From contig NZ_JAAXCM010000005.1 in the NCBI RefSeq assembly GCF_019734885.1, positions 62,001-126,000 of the forward strand: 64,000 nucleotides of DNA, given 5' to 3'. Position 1 is the stretch's first letter. Every line of letters begins with the position of its first letter. This DNA comes from Pseudocoprococcus catus. Lineage in GTDB: Bacteria; Bacillota; Clostridia; Lachnospirales; Lachnospiraceae. Positions 56,794-64,000 of this stretch are shown here, piece by piece. The position numbers and the translations under genes were made by a program. The notes beneath the pieces were generated by a model that was given only the letters and a program-made list of their open reading frames with translations, made no database searches and was not told the DNA's origin.

Positions 56794-59700
56794 TTATTTT
56801 TGTAATTCTTTGAGCTTCTCATAAACTCTATGACAGTTATCCTGATCACGTTTAGGGAAAAATTTCTCACATCTCTCCAAATATTTTTCCGACATTTTGC
56901 ATTTGTTATCGATAATACGTATAATCGCATCAACTGTCTCTTCTACATTATACGTAACCTCGCCAAATCCATCTCTCTCATAATCAAAATATCCCTTTTT
57001 CATTGTATGTTTTTCAAAGAATACATCCTTATCAAACTGACAATACACAACCGGCTTTCGTAAATACGCAAAATCCATAACTGCGGATGAATAATCCGTA
57101 ATCAGAAGTCTGCTCTCTGCATACATCTGCCTGTACGGATCTTCCGGTTCCAGAATAAGCAAATCATCTTTTGCAAAAAGCTCTCTGTACTGCTGCAGCA
57201 TCGGATGCATTTTCAGGCACAACTGATATCCATTTGTTTTAATGGCTTCCTTTAACCGTTTATTATCCAGCAAATCCATATAGAATTTAAAGTAAGCACT
57301 GTTGATAAACTGATGCTCCGTCAAATCCTTTAAGTATAATCGCCATGTTGGACAAATTGTAATATATTTTTTGTTATCCTCATACAGATAATCAAACCTT
57401 GGGAATCCAGTCAGCCAAACGTTTTCTTCATCATAGTAATAATCATATTCTAAAATAGAATCCCGTTCCCTTTCGACTGCTGTGATAAATCCCGTAATAT
57501 TTTTATTATATCGGTTCAACCATCCTGTCAAATCATCTTTCGTAATTCCATGCTGAAGGAATATAAATTGATGATCTGCCAAAATATCACTATAATACTT
57601 TCGATCCCCATAATAGAATGTATCCCGACCGAACGGCGTCATGACATATTCTTCCGCCTGAGATGAAATAATCAGATCCGCCTGCAGATGTTTCTTCAGA
57701 TGTTCTTCACTTCCATAATCCAGTACCGGACCGACTTCTGATAATTTTTTATAGTCTTCGCAATCCTTTTCTATAACAAAATACACATCCGCCGGCAAAT
57801 CCTTCTGCTTCATCAGATATTTAAACAAAGCTGCGCCATTGTCATCTGCCACCGTCCATCTGTCTGATACCAACCAAATTGGTTTTTTCTTTTCAGCTGT
57901 TTTCGCATATTGCCTTAACGAAATAATTTCCTGTACCTTTTCCTCTGTCAGATCCTTCTGCATGGATGGTTTTGGGAACAATTCTTCCTCCGCATTATCA
58001 ATGACAGACGCCTGTAATTCCTGTTCATACAATGCTTCATAATCACTTTCCGGCATCTGCATCACATCCAGAATAACCCCTGTTAAATCACCCTTTAAAA
58101 CCAGCCCATTTTTACAATAGTATTGATTTTCAAAATTTGTATTAACCGGGCAGAATTTTCCATAGCGATATCTTCTTTTGATAATCAAATGGCCATCAAC
58201 CACTACAACTACACGAATCTTTTTACCATACATATATTGTGTAATCGGAAGCTCTCCCTTAAATCCAATGACATGCCTGAGATTTCCAAAGCAATTGTCT
58301 TTCGGAATATTTCTTTGAATCTGACTGCACAAATAGTAGTTATTGCCTACCGACAAATATATATCTGCCTGCTTATACGCCTCTACACCCATAATCTGTA
58401 CGTAGCCATCAAACTTCACTTTGTCTTTTTCTAATTGAATAAAGTCAAAGTGTGTCTGCATTTCACCAACAGTTCTGAGACATTTGTCCCGGCAGAGAAC
58501 AGCTATATCGTTACATGTCTTTTGAACACTTAATCCATTCCGATATTTCATTTTAAATAATTGAATCTGTTCTTCAATATATAATTTCTTCTGAGCCGCA
58601 ATGACATTATCATCAATACTATTGATTGTTTTTATAATATTTTTCCTATATTTTGCTTTTTCACGTTCTGTCAGAAGTCCCTCCGGGAAACTCTCCTGCT
58701 TAAATCGCCATTGCATATCCATCATAATTGTATTTTGGATAAAATACGGTACACTTCCATATTTCTTTCTGCTGTACGCTTCAAGGAAAAATACCAGACA
58801 CGTAAAATAATTAAAATACCAGCTCTTTTTTAACCGAGACGTATCTACCAGTGAATTACCTGCATTTCTGCGGCGATACCAATAATTACAGCCTGTTACA
58901 ACACCCAATTGCATTTTCTCCAGCAAAATCTGGGCAATATACAAAAGATCTTCCCCTGTTGCAATTCTGTGTTCAAAGGAGAATTTTCTGGCAGCACTTT
59001 CTTTAAAGAAACTGGCATTAACGAACATATCACTGGCTGTATATTCTGTCCACAGATTGATCACTCTTGTGCCTTTATTAAATTTGTAATTCTGCCAATG
59101 TCCGCCTTCCTGTCCCTCAAAGAAGAAAATAGGAATTGTGACGACATCTACCTGATCGTATTTACTGTCAAAAAACGCTTTTGCTATTCTGAATGCATTT
59201 AAAGAAAATTTGTCATCTGAATCACAGAAATTCAGATATTTCCCTGATGCAGCTTTCATGCCTTCATTTCTGGCACTGGCAACACCACCGTTTCCCTTAT
59301 GAATAACGGTTACATTATGCGGATATCTTTCCGCATAACGGTCACAAATAGCTCCGGAACCATCCTTCGAACCATCATCTACCAGCACCAACTGTACATT
59401 TTCCTCAAATCCTATATCCTGCTGTACAATACTTTCAATCGCCTCTTCCAGATAATCTTCTGCCATATATACTGCCATGATAACAGATATCTCAAATGGA
59501 TATTTTTTTATGTCTTTAATTATTTTTTCTTTATGATAAAGATTCTCCGCCGTACATAAACTTCTGGCACTTACAGCCTCTTCTTTCTTTATGGACAATG
59601 TATTTCTCTTTTCATTAAAAAATGGCAGCAGCCAATACTCTGTACCTGCTATTTCTTTATGGGCCAGGCTATTCAAATATCTGCCGCTGTCATGCCATAA

Positions 59701-60087
59701 TGAAGGATAAGGTCTGTCTCCCCGCTTCGGATACAATGCTTTTCCTGTTCTTTTTAAACGGCTGAAAATTTTCTCTGTTCTTGATGCAAAATAACACAGC
59801 CATATTGTATCTTTCCCAAAAATATCATTAGCTGCCTTGGAAAACGAAAAAACAACATTGGATCCATTGATTTTACCTTCAATTATTTTGCGCTCAACCG
59901 ATTTATCAGATGGTATAAGTACTAAATAATAATCATTTTCTGATAAAATCTGATCTGTAATTTCTATATTTAATTCACCGGTATTATTACTTTGGATATT
60001 CGCGGCATAAGTTCCACTTGGAACTGCTTTTTCCGATAGCAAAAAATCTTCATAGGCTTTTTTATTTTCTAAATCATCTGTCCTCAT
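56794..60087 (-). CDS. GT2 glycosyltransferase-CDP-glycerol phosphotransferase fusion
   Basis: A 1097-residue multidomain enzyme. Residues about 195-430 are a GT2 domain (VIMAVYMAEDYLEEAIESIV, VLVDDGSKDGSG, FCDSDD). Residues about 740-1090 are a CDP-glycerol/ribitol phosphotransferase (TagB/TagF-like): FLQHGITKDD, CLKMHPMLQQY and LLITDYSSAVMDFAYLRKP. The first 190 residues and the middle (500-700) are beta-rich parts without a known function here. It likely builds a phosphoglycan such as teichoic acid by adding both sugar and polyol phosphate at the cytosolic face. Last gene of its operon. Confidence 0.9.
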   Translation of the reverse strand: MRTDDLENKKAYEDFLLSEKAVPSGTYAANIQSNNTGELNIEITDQILSENDYYLVLIPSDKSVERKIIEGKINGSNVVFSFSKAANDIFGKDTIWLCYFASRTEKIFSRLKRTGKALYPKRGDRPYPSLWHDSGRYLNSLAHKEIAGTEYWLLPFFNEKRNTLSIKKEEAVSARSLCTAENLYHKEKIIKDIKKYPFEISVIMAVYMAEDYLEEAIESIVQQDIGFEENVQLVLVDDGSKDGSGAICDRYAERYPHNVTVIHKGNGGVASARNEGMKAASGKYLNFCDSDDKFSLNAFRIAKAFFDSKYDQVDVVTIPIFFFEGQEGGHWQNYKFNKGTRVINLWTEYTASDMFVNASFFKESAARKFSFEHRIATGEDLLYIAQILLEKMQLGVVTGCNYWYRRRNAGNSLVDTSRLKKSWYFNYFTCLVFFLEAYSRKKYGSVPYFIQNTIMMDMQWRFKQESFPEGLLTEREKAKYRKNIIKTINSIDDNVIAAQKKLYIEEQIQLFKMKYRNGLSVQKTCNDIAVLCRDKCLRTVGEMQTHFDFIQLEKDKVKFDGYVQIMGVEAYKQADIYLSVGNNYYLCSQIQRNIPKDNCFGNLRHVIGFKGELPITQYMYGKKIRVVVVVDGHLIIKRRYRYGKFCPVNTNFENQYYCKNGLVLKGDLTGVILDVMQMPESDYEALYEQELQASVIDNAEEELFPKPSMQKDLTEEKVQEIISLRQYAKTAEKKKPIWLVSDRWTVADDNGAALFKYLMKQKDLPADVYFVIEKDCEDYKKLSEVGPVLDYGSEEHLKKHLQADLIISSQAEEYVMTPFGRDTFYYGDRKYYSDILADHQFIFLQHGITKDDLTGWLNRYNKNITGFITAVERERDSILEYDYYYDEENVWLTGFPRFDYLYEDNKKYITICPTWRLYLKDLTEHQFINSAYFKFYMDLLDNKRLKEAIKTNGYQLCLKMHPMLQQYRELFAKDDLLILEPEDPYRQMYAESRLLITDYSSAVMDFAYLRKPVVYCQFDKDVFFEKHTMKKGYFDYERDGFGEVTYNVEETVDAIIRIIDNKCKMSEKYLERCEKFFPKRDQDNCHRVYEKLKELQK

Positions 60088-60122
60088 TTGTAAGCTATTC
60101 CTCCTGTTATTTATTTCTGTTA

Positions 60123-62219
60123 TTATAAAGGATACCGCTCTATAATTTCATGATAGATTCTCTCACTGTTTTTATCGTCTATATAAGCAATCCTATACTG
60201 ACGCATCTCTTTGTATTTATCCTTTTCTTTAAAGCCGCTTTCTGCATATATTTTTACAATTTCAGACAACTGCTCCGGAGTATATGCGACATCTCCAAAG
60301 GCTTCCGTTCTCATATCAATATAACTTCCCTGAACTTCATTGTATAAATCCAGATCAAAAAGATAAAATGCAACTGGTTTTCCCTGATAAAAAACATCCC
60401 ATACCGCACTTGAATAATCCGTAATCATCATGGAACACTTCATCATTAACTCATTTAATGGCTCCGAACCAAAAGGAATAATATGAATCAAATTGCTCTG
60501 AACATAAAATGCGCCAAGATATTCCCTAAATTTTGGATGAATATAAAAATTTAATATGATATTATATTTTTCCAGTGTGCTGATTAAAACCGGATTATTC
60601 AGCAATGCCATATAATGCTGATAATATTCACTGGCTTTGAATTCTTCTTCTGTTACTTCCTCCAGCCAGGTTCGCCATGTCGGCATCAGAATGATCTGTC
60701 TTGGCTGTCCCTTAGATTTATCTTCAAGTACATCCCATCTTGCGAGCCCTGTAACCAGAATCTGATCTTCATCATAACCAAAATAGTCAAGCACAATCTG
60801 TTTTTCTTCTTCCGATGATACAACAAACAATTTGGAAGCATTAACACTCTTCTTCCTCAAACCTTTATGACAACATTTAAAAGAAATGACCCCATGCTGC
60901 AGAAACACATTTTCTTTACGTTTGAGCATATTTCTATAAATGGAATTCGGAGAATGCCATGCATACGCATGCGCCTTTGTGTCTGATGAAACAAGCAGTT
61001 TCGCTGCCATCAGGTATACCATATGTTTTATGCTTAGGAAATCCACCACCTGATTGCCATACCCTTTGACATATTGATAATCCGACGCTTTTTTATCAAT
61101 AACATAAAAAATATGTGACCGCTCTTTGGCCGAAAGATTTTCCATACAATATTTAAAAAAGTAAAATCCATTATCCTGTGCCATTACACAATATTTTTCA
61201 TAAACCAGCCAGATATTTTTTTTCTTCAGCCATGGGTATGTCAGATAGCAAATTGCCAGAGCCATATATTCTTTAAAAATAAAACCCCAATTGTCATATT
61301 CTGTCTTTTGTCTGTACTGCAAAGCAAATTCATTGGATTTTGTTTTGTAGGGATAAACAATATTGCCATCTTTAAACACATAATGCATCTGTTTCAAATA
61401 CATTATCCGATGCATCCATAAATCTCTGTTTTTTAAGTTGAAGGAACACTCGCCGCCTTTATATACTGCAGTTCCTTTTATATCCCAGTAAAACTGTGAA
61501 AGTTTCAATGGCTCTAATGCAATACTTGCTGTCACATAAAAAGTATCGCCTGTTTTTATTTTTTTCAAATCAAAAGCATATTGAATCTCTTCTACAGCAT
61601 TCCTTAATCTCATCTTTACAGATGCAATTTCATAACCATAATCCCTAAAATGCACTTTTAATGTCAATTTATCCTTTTTTAATTGGATTTTATCTACTTT
61701 TGCTGTGAAAAAGCTTTCCAGGTGCAGATATTCCCTTCGAACAACCAACTTCAGTGTTTTATCTGCATTTGTAAGATAAAAAATGCCCTCAATATATTCT
61801 TTGTTCTCATTCTCGCAAATTCGCTCTGCATAAAGCATATCCGCCATGCGATCATAAAAATCTGTCTCGCCTTTTATATCACCTGCAAAAACATAGGCAT
61901 TTTTTTTCTCATCATCTACCGCCAGAAGCGTATACCTGTCTATGCCTGTCTCATATCTTTCTGCCAGTTTATGTTTCCATTGTCCAAGCTGAAGCCATCC
62001 ACTTGAAATACAAGCTTCATCTAAATCAATCCCGCCCTGCTCAGCTCTGTCATACAACATATACCGCCAGTTTTGTTCTCCGGAAATACCTATATGCAAT
62101 TGTATATTGCCATTATCCGTACAAACTGTATCAAATGGGATTAACTTTCTTGTATACGAAACACCATTAAGTAAAATGTCCTTGATTTGATCCTCTTCAG
62201 CTCTAATTACGTTTTCCAT
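60123..62219 (-). CDS. CDP-glycerol glycerophosphotransferase family protein
   Basis: A 698-residue protein: beta-rich N-terminal half (about 1-300) and a C-terminal TagB/TagF-like domain with FLQHGVISFK, NFYIHPKFREY and MMITDYSSAVWDVFYQGKP. The His residues and the TDYSSA block are the family's catalytic and donor-binding motifs. It should transfer glycerol- or ribitol-phosphate from the CDP-activated form to a growing wall polymer. The N-terminal part resembles the middle of the next gene's protein. Confidence 0.9.
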   Translation of the reverse strand: MENVIRAEEDQIKDILLNGVSYTRKLIPFDTVCTDNGNIQLHIGISGEQNWRYMLYDRAEQGGIDLDEACISSGWLQLGQWKHKLAERYETGIDRYTLLAVDDEKKNAYVFAGDIKGETDFYDRMADMLYAERICENENKEYIEGIFYLTNADKTLKLVVRREYLHLESFFTAKVDKIQLKKDKLTLKVHFRDYGYEIASVKMRLRNAVEEIQYAFDLKKIKTGDTFYVTASIALEPLKLSQFYWDIKGTAVYKGGECSFNLKNRDLWMHRIMYLKQMHYVFKDGNIVYPYKTKSNEFALQYRQKTEYDNWGFIFKEYMALAICYLTYPWLKKKNIWLVYEKYCVMAQDNGFYFFKYCMENLSAKERSHIFYVIDKKASDYQYVKGYGNQVVDFLSIKHMVYLMAAKLLVSSDTKAHAYAWHSPNSIYRNMLKRKENVFLQHGVISFKCCHKGLRKKSVNASKLFVVSSEEEKQIVLDYFGYDEDQILVTGLARWDVLEDKSKGQPRQIILMPTWRTWLEEVTEEEFKASEYYQHYMALLNNPVLISTLEKYNIILNFYIHPKFREYLGAFYVQSNLIHIIPFGSEPLNELMMKCSMMITDYSSAVWDVFYQGKPVAFYLFDLDLYNEVQGSYIDMRTEAFGDVAYTPEQLSEIVKIYAESGFKEKDKYKEMRQYRIAYIDDKNSERIYHEIIERYPL

Positions 62220-62228
62220 CTTAATTTA

Positions 62229-63239
62229 TTACACCTCAAAAGATGACTTCTCAGGCAGTCTTTCCTGAAAGGCATCAATTACCAGCTTTTTCTTTTCATC
62301 AAAATTTACTGTCTTATCTGTATCATTTACACAAATCATCGCATCTGTGCTATTTCTAATAGAATCCAATAACTTATATACATTTTTGTCCTTAATATGG
62401 TAACAGCGTCCTATTTTTATGGTTCTTGGATAAAAATCACCTGATGCAAGCTGCCAGAATTTCATTAACCATTGATTCACATTCGTAACGGATCGAATCT
62501 TGCATCGGCAGGTCGCATCAAGAATCTCCGGCTCTGTTTTCCATATTTCCCGATAAGTAGATTTCAGAAAACTATTCGGCAAATGATGATAATAGAATCC
62601 CGGGAACCAATCCCATGGCATAAGAACAAGTGTTCTGTAAAGATATTTTATACCATACCTCAAACGGAACCACTTGGTAAAATTCTTCAGAAACATGCGT
62701 TTTTTACTAAAATTCGCATTAATTACCGTCATGTCATTGCCATTATAGGGACCGGCACTTCCTTTTCCAAAATAAATGCAATCCATTGCAAATGTATCAC
62801 ATGGTTTTCCGTCCACAAAAAAATCTTCTGGGAACATTGGCTTATTAATAAACATATCGTCATTAAAATATACAAATTGCTCAGCCAATCCCTTAATACG
62901 GTGCAAATTCAATTCAATTGTGTGTGAATTAAATGTCGGCAGATATTCTTCCGGTATATAATCTTTATGGTTCACAATATTCAATTTTGGATGATTCACA
63001 TTCAGCCATGAAGGCAGATGCCCCCATGTTACAAAATGGATTTTACGCACCCATGGTGTGTATTTTTCCACTGCCCTAAACCAATACTGAAGGTTATCCC
63101 AGTCTCTGTATCGTACTTCCTGATCGTCTTCACCCACCGGTTTGGGATCATATTGATTTTTAATAGCTCTCCACTCAGGGTCATTGCCATCTACCCAAAT
63201 AATAACAAAATCTATCGGTTTTCTATTTTTGCTTCCCAT
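62229..63239 (-). CDS. Stealth family sugar-phosphotransferase
   Basis: A 336-residue protein with the Stealth conserved regions in order: CR1 IDFVIIWVDGNDPEW (8-22), CR2 RYRDWDNLQYWFRAVEKYTP and HFVTWG, CR3 FNSHTIELNLHRIKGLAEQF plus VYFNDDMFIN, and a CR4 end. Family members transfer hexose-1-phosphate to glycans and make phosphodiester-linked surface polymers. It lies between CDP-glycerol transferase genes, which suggests a mixed sugar-phosphate and polyol-phosphate polymer (inference). Confidence 0.93.
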   Translation of the reverse strand: MGSKNRKPIDFVIIWVDGNDPEWRAIKNQYDPKPVGEDDQEVRYRDWDNLQYWFRAVEKYTPWVRKIHFVTWGHLPSWLNVNHPKLNIVNHKDYIPEEYLPTFNSHTIELNLHRIKGLAEQFVYFNDDMFINKPMFPEDFFVDGKPCDTFAMDCIYFGKGSAGPYNGNDMTVINANFSKKRMFLKNFTKWFRLRYGIKYLYRTLVLMPWDWFPGFYYHHLPNSFLKSTYREIWKTEPEILDATCRCKIRSVTNVNQWLMKFWQLASGDFYPRTIKIGRCYHIKDKNVYKLLDSIRNSTDAMICVNDTDKTVNFDEKKKLVIDAFQERLPEKSSFEV

Positions 63240-63265
63240 TTCTTACCCCCTGCTTATTATTTCCC

Positions 63266-64000
63266 TCACTTCAATTTCTTGATTGCTTCATAATTTCTTC
63301 TGCAATAATTCCTGTCGTTAAAGTAAAAGAAGTCATCACACCGTTTCTGATATTCCTGTTTCATACAGAAATTATTCTCGGCTGTATTTTGTAAGCTCTT
63401 AATTAATGCATCCCCGTTTTCACAAATTGGGCCAAAGCCATCTTTATGGTAGTCGTAATAACCCTCACCCATGTGTCCTTTTCTAAACTGTTCATAATCA
63501 AACTGGTAATATAATACCGGTTTACGCATATAAGCAAAATCCATTGCTACACTTGAATAATCTGTAATCAGACATTCCGCCTCTTTCAATAATTTCTGAC
63601 AATCATATTCAGGCCAGGTTGCAATGACTGCCACATCACTTAAAGACTGGAAATACCCGGAAAATTTCTGCATATTTCTATGAAGATAAAAAACAAGTTT
63701 CATGTTTTCTCTTTCCAAAAATCCCCTGAGTCTTGAATCATGCAAAAAATGCTTCCAGGCTTTGGCAAACTCTGTTTCATTAAAGCTACTGACGGATTCC
63801 ACTGAATCTGCAACAGAATGTGCAATCCATTTTCTCCATGTCGGCATAACAAGAAGAATCCGCTCTTTGCCTCTGACCTTAAAAAGATTATCATATCTGC
63901 ATAATCCAAGCATCTGTACATATCCTTTAGGATACCCATATGTATCCCGTACAAATTCATATTCTCTTGGCACAGAGCATACAAACATTCTCATTTTTGT
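63266..64000 (-). CDS. CDP-glycerol glycerophosphotransferase family protein (N-terminus beyond the window)
   Basis: The last 244 codons of a TagB/TagF-like enzyme: LLVMPTWRKWIAH, VFYLHRNMQKF and LITDYSSVAMDFAYMRKPVL. The frame stays open to base 64000, and the ATG at 63994 lies in mid-domain, so the gene is cut by the window edge. It is the third enzyme of this family in the cluster. Confidence 0.9.
   Translation of the reverse strand, partial: TKMRMFVCSVPREYEFVRDTYGYPKGYVQMLGLCRYDNLFKVRGKERILLVMPTWRKWIAHSVADSVESVSSFNETEFAKAWKHFLHDSRLRGFLERENMKLVFYLHRNMQKFSGYFQSLSDVAVIATWPEYDCQKLLKEAECLITDYSSVAMDFAYMRKPVLYYQFDYEQFRKGHMGEGYYDYHKDGFGPICENGDALIKSLQNTAENNFCMKQEYQKRCDDFFYFNDRNYCRRNYEAIKKLK

Overview
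This 64-kb window looks like part of the chromosome of a gut-type anaerobic Firmicute, most likely a Clostridia/Lachnospiraceae member. The reasons are moderate-to-low GC, strong AGGAGG-type ribosome binding sites, sigma-A promoters, an F-type ATPase next to tsaC-rpiB-dCMP deaminase, teichoic-acid-type CDP-glycerol transferases, and secreted FN3/SH3/GH25 wall enzymes with E/T-rich linkers. This is inference from gene content. I see no rRNA, tRNA, CRISPR array, intact insertion sequence or prophage.

Left part (1-11 kb): a MATE efflux gene, cut by the window edge, lies behind an FMN-type riboswitch whose core departs from the FMN consensus. A divergent membrane-protein/XRE-regulator pair has three matching operator-like sites. 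Next come a lipoprotein, a methionine-type ABC importer (metNIQ) followed by an FAD 2-hydroxyacid dehydrogenase and an aminotransferase, and a divergent crotonase plus two-subunit CoA-transferase operon.

Middle (11-29.6 kb): an SGNH hydrolase, a rhodanese-TtcA fusion, decayed azlCD, a flavoprotein, an M42 peptidase, a GH25 muramidase with three Ig-like/ricin-type modules, the pstSCAB-phoU phosphate operon, a CDF metal exporter behind a NiCo-type riboswitch with overlapping terminator, a secreted lysozyme-like FN3/SH3 protein, and a metallo-beta-lactamase-fold hydrolase.

29.7-38.5 kb: a complete F1Fo ATP synthase operon. Its c subunit carries every residue of the Na+-binding signature, and it has two different b-type stalk subunits. 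dCMP deaminase and RpiB follow.

38.5-52.7 kb: a leftward operon of surface-glycan genes (yfhO-rmlB-rmlA-SMR pair-capK-wecE-GT2-ATP-grasp-GT2-glf) running into tsaC-rpiB. I read it as a route that makes dTDP-4-amino-4,6-dideoxyhexose, loads it onto undecaprenyl phosphate, flips it with an ArnE/F-like SMR pair and transfers it outside the cell with a YfhO GT-C enzyme. A CapK-type adenylating enzyme and an ATP-grasp ligase could acylate the amino sugar. This is the best candidate for an undescribed system in the window.

52.8-64 kb: an L,D-transpeptidase with FN3 repeats, an orphan lipoprotein, and a teichoic-acid/phosphoglycan cluster (GT2-CDP-glycerol transferase fusion, a second CDP-glycerol transferase, a Stealth phosphotransferase, and a third transferase cut by the right edge).
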